The notes beneath the pieces are model-generated. The model made no database searches and had not been told where the DNA came from. It was given only the letters and a program-made list of their open reading frames with translations. The translations under genes were made by a program, and so were the position numbers. From a virus: DNA of 64,000 nucleotides. The stretch spans positions 154,174-218,173 of the IMG/VR virus record IMGVR_UViG_3300028864_000016, one strand, 5' to 3'. Each line of letters opens with the position of its first letter. Positions within the stretch are counted from its first letter, which is position 1. Shown here piece after piece: positions 48,856 through 57,238 of this stretch.

Positions 48856-50012
48856 TAACTTTCAACTTTGTTTAAATCAGCACTTACTTCTGATTTTACT
48901 TCTATTTCTTTACTATCAAACTTTTCCTCACCATTTATAAATTCTTCAAAATTTATTTGCTTTCTAATTTTATCTACTACCTCTTTAGAGTTTTTTTCCT
49001 CTAAAGATACTACTGATTCACCACTTTTTCTTTTGTCTATAACCATATCTTTTGTTAATGCTTCATAATAATCTTTTAATGTATAAATAGCACTAACATT
49101 TACTTCATCTCTAAAGTTCATATATACCCATTGTATGTCATCTGTAGTTATTTTTCTTGTTTCTCTAATTTCTAATAATAAATCAATATATCTAGATTTT
49201 ATTAAATCTCCAAATGCTATTCTATCTATTTTGGCGCTTTTACAACCTGTATAAACTTTACTATTAATTGTACTGTAATTTTCAATCAAACTTTCATCTC
49301 TTGCACTATTACTTTTCTTTAATATATAATTGTAATCAGTTGATTCGTCTGTATCATTACTCAGTTTATATTTATCAATCCACTCTAAAAATCTATCATC
49401 AACATCTATATATCTAATTAATTTACCATTATCAATTATTCTCACTCTTTTATTCTCATAATCAATATCATTACATCTTAAACTTCTTGCATGTATCATC
49501 TGTTTACCTGTGATTCCATATCTAGCCAGTAGCAATGGCATTGCATTAGACAAAGATGATGCCGTTTCAATTTTTACTAATAGGTTATAGAATTTTCCTA
49601 ATCCCCAAAGATTATTAATTAAAACTTTAGACATATCTTTTATAATTTCTCTTCTATTTAATACGTCAATTACATTACCACTTATATCACCACGACCAAC
49701 TCCCCAACGTTTATAAATGTTAATAAAATGTACTATATTATTCTTGCTTGGTTGAGAAAGTCTAAATCTACTTGCAAGAATTTCATCTACTTCAGTTTGG
49801 TTAAAAAACATTACATCTTTTCCTAATACTAATTCATTTGGATGAATGTGATTATTATATAAAGACCACATATTTTTTAAAGTATTTTCGTTATCATATA
49901 CTTCATTTAAAAATGTCAGCTTTGCTTTTTGTATACTATCATAACTCTTTATAAGATCATTCTTTTCTTTTATTGTTTTATATTCTTGCCCTATAAAATA
50001 TTTATTCTTCAT
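48855..50012 (-). CDS. tyrosine-recombinase-fold regulator, catalytically dead, 385 aa
   Basis: Residues about 55-145 look like a core-binding domain and 150-340 like a recombinase catalytic domain: AMPLLLARYGITGKQMIHAR, SLRCNDIDYENKRVRIIDNG, IAFGDLIKSRYIDLLLEIRE. The positions that should hold the catalytic R (GLR-x-SEL), H-x2-R, H and Y are replaced, so it should not recombine DNA. The SPbeta master repressor MrpR (YopR) has exactly such a recombinase fold without activity and binds repeated sites at phage promoters. This protein is the best candidate for the window's master regulator. It overlaps the 466-aa gene by 11 nt. Confidence 0.7.
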   Translation of the reverse strand: MKNKYFIGQEYKTIKEKNDLIKSYDSIQKAKLTFLNEVYDNENTLKNMWSLYNNHIHPNELVLGKDVMFFNQTEVDEILASRFRLSQPSKNNIVHFINIYKRWGVGRGDISGNVIDVLNRREIIKDMSKVLINNLWGLGKFYNLLVKIETASSLSNAMPLLLARYGITGKQMIHARSLRCNDIDYENKRVRIIDNGKLIRYIDVDDRFLEWIDKYKLSNDTDESTDYNYILKKSNSARDESLIENYSTINSKVYTGCKSAKIDRIAFGDLIKSRYIDLLLEIRETRKITTDDIQWVYMNFRDEVNVSAIYTLKDYYEALTKDMVIDKRKSGESVVSLEEKNSKEVVDKIRKQINFEEFINGEEKFDSKEIEVKSEVSADLNKVES

Positions 50013-51402
50013 TCTCTATCACCTCTTTAGCAATATGTTTAAAGTAATTATATATTTTTCTTACACTAAAACTTTTCCAAGTTAATTTTAAAGGTTCTAA
50101 ATCTTCATTTGTCAAAGACATTAGTTTATTTCCTATCTTCATTAAATATTTTTCATAATTATTCTCAAATTGTCTCAGTTCATTTGCTATTGCTATATAT
50201 CCAATAAATATATTAACATCGACTAAATGAGTTTCTTTTTCTAAATTTTCCAAAGTTTCGTGTTCCATTAATAAATATTCAAAAAGCTCATCTATTATAT
50301 TAGACATACTTTCTGCAATCATTTTTCTTTGTAATTTAGAATTCACAGGAATATCAATAGCATGTTTTTCTATTGTTTCACTTAATATAGCTGAATAAGT
50401 TATACTTGGTATAGCTATATATTCATCATATGTCTTAACTACTTTTTCATTTAATATTTGTGAAGATTTAATCAATAATTCTACAAAATCATTATAATCA
50501 CTATTTTCCAGTGTTTCCAACCATTGCCTATCAGTATCACTTCTTTTGAAAATTTGATTTACTACTCTTTGAGCTCCTTTTAAATCTCTTATTGTTATTT
50601 TTATTGGGAAACCTCTATTTTCCAATAACTTTCCTTTTCTTAATACATTTTCATATGCTTTTATACCTGCCATTGTTCTATGCCAACCATCAAGTGGATT
50701 TATTACTGTATAATTGATTGATTGTCTGTCATAGTTTGGAACTATTTCAACATTATATATATTTTCAAATCTTTGTTCCATTGCTACTTGTGGTACATTT
50801 TTTTGACTTTTTAAAAGGACATTATATATTAACAGGTCTTCTTCATATACTCCATTTTCAATATCTTTAGCTATCTCATTTACTGCTTTATTATTAAGAC
50901 TATATGTTTTCACAATTGTTCCCTTTGTCCCTATTTCTTTATATACTGGTGCTCTTTGAGTATCATAATTGTAATTATAAATAGTATTATTATAACAATC
51001 ATATAATGTTTGTAATGGTACATACCCTAATAAATTATAATCATCAATCTTTATCATATTTTTAATAAAAAAAGAATCAACTACTTTTAATTCATTCATT
51101 TTATTATCATATGCTACAAGTAAACTATTTTTAAACCATTTGTTAGGATCAAGTATTTCCCAATCTAATGCAACCTTAGCTCCTTCAATAAATGCGACTT
51201 GTTCCAATTCTTTAAAGTCATACCATTGTTTATCTCCACCAAATAATGCACTTATTAGTCTAACAGAAAATCCCTTTTCTTGAAATTTTTTAGTTAAAGT
51301 ATCTGATAATTTTTTATTTTTCCCTTCTTCATTTATTATTTTATCAATTATTTTAAATTGTTCTTCTTCTGGAATCAAATCCTTAATTGTTTTCATTTCC
51401 AT
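50002..51402 (-). CDS. DGWHR-domain protein, 466 aa
   Basis: The block YTVINPLDGWHRTMAGIKAY, followed by ITIRDLKGAQRVVNQIFKRS, resembles DGQHR/ParB-like domains (DndB and relatives), where this loop binds nucleotide or sulfur-DNA signals. The rest is helical. In SPbeta, a protein of similar size (YopQ, about 460 aa as I recall) lies beside yopR; the paired arrangement here is similar, but homology is not established. First gene after promoter 51467-51495, coupled to the recombinase-like regulator. Confidence 0.6.
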   Translation of the reverse strand: MEMKTIKDLIPEEEQFKIIDKIINEEGKNKKLSDTLTKKFQEKGFSVRLISALFGGDKQWYDFKELEQVAFIEGAKVALDWEILDPNKWFKNSLLVAYDNKMNELKVVDSFFIKNMIKIDDYNLLGYVPLQTLYDCYNNTIYNYNYDTQRAPVYKEIGTKGTIVKTYSLNNKAVNEIAKDIENGVYEEDLLIYNVLLKSQKNVPQVAMEQRFENIYNVEIVPNYDRQSINYTVINPLDGWHRTMAGIKAYENVLRKGKLLENRGFPIKITIRDLKGAQRVVNQIFKRSDTDRQWLETLENSDYNDFVELLIKSSQILNEKVVKTYDEYIAIPSITYSAILSETIEKHAIDIPVNSKLQRKMIAESMSNIIDELFEYLLMEHETLENLEKETHLVDVNIFIGYIAIANELRQFENNYEKYLMKIGNKLMSLTNEDLEPLKLTWKSFSVRKIYNYFKHIAKEVIENEE

Positions 51403-51466
51403 AACATTTCACCTCTATTTAAATTTTTGCATTCTATATTATTAATTATTTACATACTATAAATAT

Positions 51467-51495
51467 ATTATACAATAAATTAATAATTAATGCAA
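51467..51495 (-). promoter_or_regulatory. promoter TTGCAT-17-TATAAT of the regulator operon
   Basis: Consensus -10 with 17-bp spacing, overlapping the T-tract of terminator 51495-51524. No AAYAAATTAA box precedes it, unlike the mazF promoters, so this operon may be regulated differently. Confidence 0.65.
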
Positions 51496-51524
51496 CAAAA
51501 AAGCGAAGATATTTTTATCTTCAC
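51495..51524 (-). terminator. strong terminator after 51548-51805
   Basis: GTGAAGATA and TATCTTCGC form a 9-bp stem (one U-G) with AAAA loop, followed by TTTTTT. Confidence 0.75.
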
Positions 51525-51547
51525 TTAATTTATTTTCCTTGATTAAA

Positions 51548-51805
51548 TTATACTCTTTCCAACTCATGAATACAACCATTAATAAATAAAATTTTAACTG
51601 AATTATTATTTTCTATGTAATAAATCTCTTCAATAATGTCTAAATTTAATTTATTCATAATTTCTTCAATTTCTAATTCATTTGTAATATTTTTTTCATC
51701 AATTATTCGAACACCTAGTTCACTTCCGCACAGAAAATATTCAAACTCATCTATGCTTATTATTTGTCCCAAATCTTGTTTAACTTTTTCTATTCTCATT
51801 TCCAT
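51548..51805 (-). CDS. hypothetical acidic protein, 85 aa
   Basis: ATG follows AAGGGGACG. Acidic alpha/beta (VKQDLGQIISIDEFEYFLCG). Monocistronic between the divergent regulatory region and a strong terminator, so it may be an immediate-early or lysogenic gene. Unrecognised. Confidence 0.65.
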   Translation of the reverse strand: MEMRIEKVKQDLGQIISIDEFEYFLCGSELGVRIIDEKNITNELEIEEIMNKLNLDIIEEIYYIENNNSVKILFINGCIHELERV

Positions 51806-51842
51806 TATTATCGTCCCCTTTATATTTTTATTTTATAAATAA

Positions 51843-52092
51843 ATTAATGCATTTAACTTGTCTACATTTTTATTTTATAACAAATTAATATAAATAGCAA
51901 TACATTATTTATTTAAATTTCCATATTTTTATTGAGTATTAATTTTAGCTAATCAAATATGATTTTACAATATTAATACCAAAATCGGATAACTTTGATA
52001 CTAATTTCGGACTATTGTTGTAAAACACATTGTTAATAATAACCAAAGAATATATAATTAAAGCTTGTATGAAAGGAGTTGACGTTTGATAC
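51843..52092. promoter_or_regulatory. divergent control region upstream of first XRE gene
   Basis: Contains plus-strand promoter TTGTTA-17-TATAAT (52030-52058). Two operator-like direct repeats, TACCAAAATCGGA (51977-51989) and TACTAATTTCGGA (51999-52011), lie 22 bp apart. A plus-oriented copy of the box AACAAATTAATATAAATA lies near 51879. Minus-strand transcription of 51548-51805 probably starts from TAGACA-17-TATTTA near 51840-51870. Confidence 0.5.
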
Positions 52093-52302
52093 ATGGTTAA
52101 AATGAAATTACATATACTATTGGATAAGTATAGAATCAGTCAACGTGAATTCGCTCAACAAACCCATATTAGATATGCAACAGTTAATAGTTATGCGAAT
52201 CAAACTTACAAACATATAGTCAATAAGCATATAGATATTATTTGTACATATTTTGATTGTAACATTGAAGATTTAATTGAATATACAAAAGATAATCATT
52301 AA
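52093..52302 (+). CDS. XRE/Cro-type repressor, 69 aa
   Basis: A compact helix-turn-helix: LHILLDKYRISQREFAQQTH followed by IRYATVNSYANQTY as recognition helix and a short dimer tail (DLIEYTKDNH). Resembles Cro-like proteins of SPbeta phages in size. Transcribed on the plus strand, opposite to almost all other genes, from 52030-52058, and ends in its own terminator. Probably the genetic-switch antagonist to the minus-strand regulators. Confidence 0.75.
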   Translation: MVKMKLHILLDKYRISQREFAQQTHIRYATVNSYANQTYKHIVNKHIDIICTYFDCNIEDLIEYTKDNH

Positions 52303-52337
52303 AGATTGGATATAAAATTAATATCTAGTCTTTTTTA
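52301..52337 (+). terminator. terminator after first XRE gene
   Basis: AGATTGGATAT and ATATCTAGTCT pair over 11 bp (with G-U pairs), followed by TTTTTT on the plus strand. Confidence 0.7.
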
Positions 52338-52626
52338 TTTGAATATTTTTATGTTAATGTTTGTTCTATTGTTATTATATTACAGAACATATGTTTGGTC
52401 AAGTTGTTATTATTATTGAAATTTTACTATTTTAGTTGTTAAATTTATATCAATGCCCTTATGTTCATTATATACCCTTATGTTCAAAATACATATTACT
52501 CTGAGTAATATCGTTCTTCTATTTTTTTATTATTGGTTATAATTACCTCTTGATTCGACTAATTATGACATGATATAATATTTTTACCTGTACAGGGAAA
52601 ATATATTTGTCGAAGGGGTGGCAAAT
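52338..52626 (+). promoter_or_regulatory. operator region upstream of second XRE gene
   Basis: No ORF. Two perfect copies of CCCTTATGTTCA (52456-52467 and 52475-52486), a nearby GAACAT half-site, a promoter TTGATT-18-TATAAT with extended TG (52550-52579), and the palindrome CCTGTACAGG (52588-52597) at the expected transcription start. Confidence 0.55.
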
Positions 52627-52938
52627 ATGATTTGCAATTTATATACTTTATATGTAAAACGATTTCGTGAACTAAGAAGAATGACTCAAAGTGAACTCGC
52701 TTTCAAAATTGGTAAATCACAAGGATTCATATCACAAATTGAAATGGATAATAATATCAGAACCAAGTCAATATTGCTTGTAGACCTAGTTCTAATAGCA
52801 CAAGCACTAAATGTATGCCCTAATGATCTTATTAGATATCGTTGTCGTCAATGTCATCGTTTTGATATTTGTACTAGACACAAATATTTAGAAAAAGATG
52901 ATGAACATTTTAAAGAACATTTAGGCTATTATACTTAA
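52627..52938 (+). CDS. XRE repressor with C-terminal Cys/His motif, 103 aa
   Basis: ATG at 52627 follows AAGGGGTGG. Helix-turn-helix: RRMTQSELAFKIGKSQGFIS then QIEMDNNIRTKSI. The C-terminal RCRQCHRFDICTRHKYLEKD adds a C-x2-C-x5-C-x2-H pattern that may bind zinc or act as a redox or ligand sensor; such a tail is unusual for a phage XRE protein. Confidence 0.75.
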   Translation: MICNLYTLYVKRFRELRRMTQSELAFKIGKSQGFISQIEMDNNIRTKSILLVDLVLIAQALNVCPNDLIRYRCRQCHRFDICTRHKYLEKDDEHFKEHLGYYT

Positions 52939-52946
52939 TTTAATTA

Positions 52947-53000
52947 TAAAAGCAAGTATAACTAATTAAATTTGATATAGTTATACTTGCTTTTATTTTT
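52947..53000. terminator. bidirectional terminator
   Basis: AAAAGCAAGTATAACTA and TAGTTATACTTGCTTTT form a 17-bp stem with A/T tails on both sides. It ends the plus-strand XRE transcript and the minus-strand operon from 53053. Confidence 0.8.
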
Positions 53001-53052
53001 ATATATTATTATGTTTAGACTAATTTTCAAAATTATCTCTATATCTCATCAA

Positions 53053-53235
53053 TTATTCATCAACTCTTTCTAAATTATTAGCTTCAGCAGTTGTTATTTT
53101 CATCCTATCTACTCCATATTTAACTTGTACTAGCTTAAAGGAAGGTATATGACCTATAATTTCTCCCTTTATTTCTTTATTAAATAAATCAGTTCCAGCT
53201 ACGCTAATGCCCTTTAATGCGTCTTTATAATCCAT
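53053..53235 (-). CDS. small beta-rich protein, 60 aa
   Basis: ATG follows GGGAGGTAG. Reads MDYKDALKGISVAGTDLFNK and ends in a barrel-like pattern (SFKLVQVKYGVDRMKITTAE). Last gene of the operon ending at the bidirectional terminator. Unrecognised. Confidence 0.65.
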   Translation of the reverse strand: MDYKDALKGISVAGTDLFNKEIKGEIIGHIPSFKLVQVKYGVDRMKITTAEANNLERVDE

Positions 53236-53278
53236 AAACTACCTCCCCATATTATTTTTATATAATTATAACATTAAA

Positions 53279-53545
53279 CTAACATACTTCATATATCATA
53301 TTATTTACTGATACATTAACATTATTAATGTTCTCAATGGTTGTTATTATGCCTTTGTAGACTATAGAAAACATAGAATCACATATAAAACTTAAATCTA
53401 TTGATTTACCTAATGGTATTTCTAAATTATTTTCAATTATATCTTTTATCACTTCTTTAATCTCTCGTTCTGGAATATATCTTTCTCCTTCTTTTTGTAT
53501 TATTATATTTTTATCATTTATTGTTAATGGTATTATTTTATTCAT
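53279..53545 (-). CDS. hypothetical protein, 88 aa
   Basis: ATG follows GAAGGATAT. Alpha/beta (PLTINDKNIIIQKEGERYIP). Unrecognised. Confidence 0.65.
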   Translation of the reverse strand: MNKIIPLTINDKNIIIQKEGERYIPEREIKEVIKDIIENNLEIPLGKSIDLSFICDSMFSIVYKGIITTIENINNVNVSVNNMIYEVC

Positions 53546-53650
53546 ATTTATATCCTTCTTTCACATAATCCTTATTGTTTTAATTTATTATGTAGTTTAT
53601 TAATGTTAAAAAAGAAGAATTAGTGAGTTCAAATGAAAGTAACATTTTAT

Positions 53651-53830
53651 CTAGACACATTTTTTAAGCCATTCTATTTCTTTTTCAATAGCTTCTTTCC
53701 TTGAATATATTTCACCTTCAAAATCTCCGTAATATGTTATGTTTGCACCTGCATATCCTTGAAATGATTGTATTCTATCTTCTGCCATTTCTTCTATTGT
53801 AAATTGTTTTATTCTTTCATAATTATTCAT
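53651..53830 (-). CDS. small phage protein, 59 aa
   Basis: ATG at 53830 follows GAAAGGAAG. NNYERIKQFTIEEMAEDRIQ and the end EAIEKEIEWLKKCV follow a pattern frequent in clostridial phage small proteins (x-YE-x-I-K-x-x-(S/T)-IEEMA ... EWL). Function unknown. Confidence 0.65.
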   Translation of the reverse strand: MNNYERIKQFTIEEMAEDRIQSFQGYAGANITYYGDFEGEIYSRKEAIEKEIEWLKKCV

Positions 53831-53894
53831 TTAATTTATACTTCCTTTCTTAAACTAATTTTATATAATAATTTACTGTTTCAGGTATTTCACC

Positions 53895-54470
53895 TTATTT
53901 TAATTCATAGCAATTATTCTTATATAATTCTTCCCTACCATAACCATAAACGCTCCCAAACGGCAATTTTAATTCTAAGTCTATATCTAATGACTTTAAT
54001 AAAAAGAATACTGTATGTTCTCTATTATCTTTGTTTATGTCAATTTCTATTATTTTAATTAAGTTTGGTATTTTAGAAAGTAATTTTTGATATAGTTTAA
54101 CTATTAAATACTCATGTTCAATTTTGTAATCTGATAACATTGATTCATAAGCATGTATCATTTCGTGTAACAAAACACGATTGTTTATACGAGAAGGTAC
54201 TATATTAATGACTTTCCAAAATCCAGTGCATTCACCTGTAAAGTCATCATTTTTATCTACTACGTTAAACTTCCACTCATAAAAATCTACTAATGTTTCA
54301 GGCATAAACTTTCTTGCATCTTCATTAATATTCATTAGAATTACATATTCAATATCTTGAAAATATTTCTTTTGAAATTGAAGTGCTTTAATAAATAAGT
54401 TATATTCTGATTTAGTCATACCCTGTTCAGTTATTGGATTATGATATACAATTTTAGATTTATTAGTCAT
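53895..54470 (-). CDS. zinc metallopeptidase-like protein, 191 aa
   Basis: VLLHEMIHAYESMLSDYK contains HExxH, the zinc and catalytic motif of zincin proteases, in an SprT-like context (preceded by a beta strand). No signal peptide, so it acts in the cytoplasm, perhaps cleaving a host or phage regulator. ATG at 54470 follows GAGGAGATG. It lies close to an XRE gene, an arrangement seen with ImmA/ImmR-type pairs, though the sequence is not ImmA-like. Confidence 0.7.
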   Translation of the reverse strand: MTNKSKIVYHNPITEQGMTKSEYNLFIKALQFQKKYFQDIEYVILMNINEDARKFMPETLVDFYEWKFNVVDKNDDFTGECTGFWKVINIVPSRINNRVLLHEMIHAYESMLSDYKIEHEYLIVKLYQKLLSKIPNLIKIIEIDINKDNREHTVFFLLKSLDIDLELKLPFGSVYGYGREELYKNNCYELK

Positions 54471-54504
54471 TCTACATCTCCTCACATACTCTAAAACTAA
54501 GATT

Positions 54505-54678
54505 TTATGAATATTTATCCAAATGCTTGTTAATTATTTTTCTTGCTTCCTCATCATCATTTAATTTTCCCCACAGTTCAGTATCAATCATTGTAAAGTC
54601 CACTTTTTCATTCGGAACATCACATATACAATATCCTGTTTGCTTAAGTTGTTCAAGCCATATAAAAAATTTATTCAT
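54505..54678 (-). CDS. hypothetical protein, 57 aa
   Basis: ATG at 54678 follows AAAGGGATG. Reads MNKFFIWLEQLKQTGYCICD, ends in a charged helix. Unrecognised. Confidence 0.6.
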   Translation of the reverse strand: MNKFFIWLEQLKQTGYCICDVPNEKVDFTMIDTELWGKLNDDEEARKIINKHLDKYS

Positions 54679-54694
54679 TTTATTCATCCCTTTC

Positions 54695-55018
54695 TTATTC
54701 TACAATGAATCCCTCATATTTCTTTCCCTTAGCTACTATTTCACCTATTTTATAATCTAATTGTTTTCTTGATAATTTTATTTGATTATTCTTTACAATA
54801 TCATCATTACTTAACATCATACACTCTCTATTAGTAACAATTCTTATAAAATCATCTTCTATTTTTTGTACAACGCCTAAACTTCTAAATTTCCAAACTA
54901 AAAAATTTGTAAAAGTATATATCTCTACTTCATCTCCAGTTTTTAATTCATAATTATTTAAATGTACTCCTGTTGAAATCCCACATTCAATATTATAATT
55001 ACGCATTTTTATATACAT
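54695..55018 (-). CDS. hypothetical beta-rich protein, 107 aa
   Basis: ATG follows GGAGATTAAAGT. Pattern of a double small barrel (YELKTGDEVEIYTFTNFLVW, SLGVVQKIEDDFIRIVTNRE). Unrecognised. Confidence 0.65.
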   Translation of the reverse strand: MYIKMRNYNIECGISTGVHLNNYELKTGDEVEIYTFTNFLVWKFRSLGVVQKIEDDFIRIVTNRECMMLSNDDIVKNNQIKLSRKQLDYKIGEIVAKGKKYEGFIVE

Positions 55019-55059
55019 ACTTTAATCTCCTTTCTAATTGATAATTATTTTCAATAAAA

Positions 55060-55428
55060 TCAGATATTTATAGTCTGTTTTCTACTTTCTAATTTTAATT
55101 TAATTTCCCTGTCTATCATCGTTTTAATAATTAACTCTATATCTTTATCATATGTTCCATCTTCTTTGATATCGCCACTATCTATTAAAGTGTTTAATAA
55201 AGAATTAAAAGAATTTATATTATCATTTTCTTCTTTTCCATTATTCCACCAATATTCACTATGTCCACTCATTTTTACTAACGCATCAATAAACTTATCA
55301 CTTGGCGGTTTCCCTTTACTTACAATATGACTTACATAACTTTTGTTTACTTGTGCAATCGTAGCAATATCACTCTGCTTGATTCCATTTTCTTTTATCC
55401 ATGTATTTAGACGTTCATTAAAACTCAT
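55060..55428 (-). CDS. XRE-family helix-turn-helix protein, 122 aa
   Basis: RLNTWIKENGIKQSDIATIA then QVNKSYVSHIVSKGKPPSDK is a clear HTH; followed by EYWWNNG, common in phage repressors, and a helical tail without the LexA-like peptidase domain. It may control the nearby metallopeptidase and small genes. Confidence 0.8.
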   Translation of the reverse strand: MSFNERLNTWIKENGIKQSDIATIAQVNKSYVSHIVSKGKPPSDKFIDALVKMSGHSEYWWNNGKEENDNINSFNSLLNTLIDSGDIKEDGTYDKDIELIIKTMIDREIKLKLESRKQTINI

Positions 55429-55452
55429 TGGTATTCACTCCTGTTAAATTTC

Positions 55453-55767
55453 CTATTTTACTTTCTCTTCAATTAACTTTTCTAATTCTTCTAAAGATTC
55501 TAATTTTGTATATTCATCATTAACAATCAATTCTTTTAAGTTTGTTGCTAATTTAAATTTTTTAGTTTCCATCAACAACTTTCTTAACTCATAATAAATA
55601 TTATTAACTTTTTGAATGTACAACTTATGATTCTTTTCATCTTCAAAACTGAGTTCATAATTACTTAATGGATACCAGTTGGCAATTTCTTTTAACTTTT
55701 TACTAGCATTATCTAAATCTTTTAAAAGTGTTTCTTCTTTCTTTTCTATATATTTAGCTTTCTCCAT
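55453..55767 (-). CDS. coiled-coil protein, 104 aa
   Basis: ATG at 55767 follows GAAGGTG and overlaps the end of the upstream gene by 14 nt. Helical throughout (LLKDLDNASKKLKEIANWYP). Unrecognised. Confidence 0.6.
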   Translation of the reverse strand: MEKAKYIEKKEETLLKDLDNASKKLKEIANWYPLSNYELSFEDEKNHKLYIQKVNNIYYELRKLLMETKKFKLATNLKELIVNDEYTKLESLEELEKLIEEKVK

Positions 55768-56017
55768 TATTTTCTTCACCTTCTAACCTTTCTTTCATTT
55801 CATATAAAGCTCCTATTCTACCACATAAATTATCTATACCACTCCCCATATCTTGAACAACTCCAGATTCATTTGGTATATAATCTTTCCCACTTTCTTT
55901 ATAACTTTCTATTCGATTTAATTCGCTTTCCAATTCATTTTTTAACAATGTCATTTTTGATTTCAATTTATCTATAGAATTATTAATTCTCATTTGACTA
56001 TATCCTAGTGCTTTCAT
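55754..56017 (-). CDS. hypothetical helical protein, 87 aa
   Basis: ATG follows GAGGAGTG. Coiled-coil N-terminal half (SIDKLKSKMTLLKNELESEL), Gly-rich middle (DMGSGIDNLCGRIGALYEM). A TG-extended TATAAT lies about 30 nt upstream. Unrecognised. Confidence 0.65.
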   Translation of the reverse strand: MKALGYSQMRINNSIDKLKSKMTLLKNELESELNRIESYKESGKDYIPNESGVVQDMGSGIDNLCGRIGALYEMKERLEGEENNGES

Positions 56018-56170
56018 ACTAATTCACTCCTCATTATTCTTTATTATAACATAAATTTTAATTTTCTAAACTCTTCCAAATAAAAGATTTATTTTAACTA
56101 TTCTTCCTATATATTATCCATAACATTTTTAATACTATCTTTATCCATAGTTATATAAACTCTAGATGTA

Positions 56171-57169
56171 TTAGTCAGTTATTTCAACTTTATATTTGTA
56201 CATTGCATCATAAAGTTTATGTGGGATCTTATTTTTGTAGTAATCTGCTACTTCCTTTATATAATTCTCTTTATATCGTTTGTAAGCACTAAATGCTTCT
56301 TCAATTGTTGGATAGACTCCAATATGAATATATTCTCCTATAAGCACATTTTGACATCTTGCTCTATATTTATTAACTAAATTTTTAGTTAATACTACTC
56401 CAATTGGTAAATCTCCCCTACTACCATCCGATTTGCAAAATAAAGTATTTATTCTTTCTGGAACAAAACAACAATCGTCAGGGTTGTATATTCTATTTCC
56501 TTTGTGTAATATATCTTTATCTAAATGCATTTTTTCGTTATCTACCTCATAATAATTATCATCATACCATTTAGCAAATATTTGAAAGTTATGCCATTGC
56601 TCATCACAAGATACATTTTTATATGTTGGACGTTTTTCTTCTAATTTACTATCATAGCATCTTAACAACATTGAACTCCAATGTATATACTGTTTTGTAT
56701 TTTTATTTTCTTTGTCACCTATGTCTATGGACTTATATTTTCCTTCTCCAAGAAATCCCACGCCTTGTGTAGTTTTATCGTATGGACTAATAATAGTTCC
56801 TCTTAAAAATTCTCCATATTGTCTATTTTTTAATATAGCTCCATCTTGGAATTGTATATCTATATCGTTTGACTTTCTATAATTTATTATTGTCATCTTT
56901 GAACCTAATGTATTATAATTATTTTCGCCTACTCTATGTGTTTTAATTGATTTTAAATGGCTTTTTCTTTTCTCAATACATTTTTTATTTGTGCAACCTC
57001 CACCTCGCTGTAAACTGCTAATACTAGCGTTCCATTCGTGATTACATCTTTTATCTATTGCTAATATTTTTATATTATAACTAATATATTCACCTAGTAT
57101 TTCAATGTTTGGATTTAAAATTTTTATCTCTACTTTGAATTGTTCTGTTGTTTTCATTACTTTCCCCAT
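56171..57169 (-). CDS. HNH-like homing endonuclease, 332 aa
   Basis: N-terminal zinc part (CNHEWNASISSLQRGGGCTN), then WSSMLLRCYDS, YKNVSCDEQWHNFQIFAKWY and LDKDILHKGNRIYNPDDCCF, the nuclease core, and an AP2-like tail (IGVYPTIEEAFSAYKRYKEN). Paralogue of 45775-46737. Located directly before the integrase. ATG follows GGAGATATTTA. Confidence 0.75.
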   Translation of the reverse strand: MGKVMKTTEQFKVEIKILNPNIEILGEYISYNIKILAIDKRCNHEWNASISSLQRGGGCTNKKCIEKRKSHLKSIKTHRVGENNYNTLGSKMTIINYRKSNDIDIQFQDGAILKNRQYGEFLRGTIISPYDKTTQGVGFLGEGKYKSIDIGDKENKNTKQYIHWSSMLLRCYDSKLEEKRPTYKNVSCDEQWHNFQIFAKWYDDNYYEVDNEKMHLDKDILHKGNRIYNPDDCCFVPERINTLFCKSDGSRGDLPIGVVLTKNLVNKYRARCQNVLIGEYIHIGVYPTIEEAFSAYKRYKENYIKEVADYYKNKIPHKLYDAMYKYKVEITD

Positions 57170-57238
57170 TAAATATCTCCTTCCTTATTTTATTATTGTT
57201 ATTACATTTTTTATTGATGTCGTTTACCCATTTTTTAT

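Noticed and set aside
56030-56170. 13-codon frame MDKDSIKNVMDNI after the endonuclease
   Set aside because: Too short and without a ribosome-binding site; perhaps a gene remnant, but not supportable.
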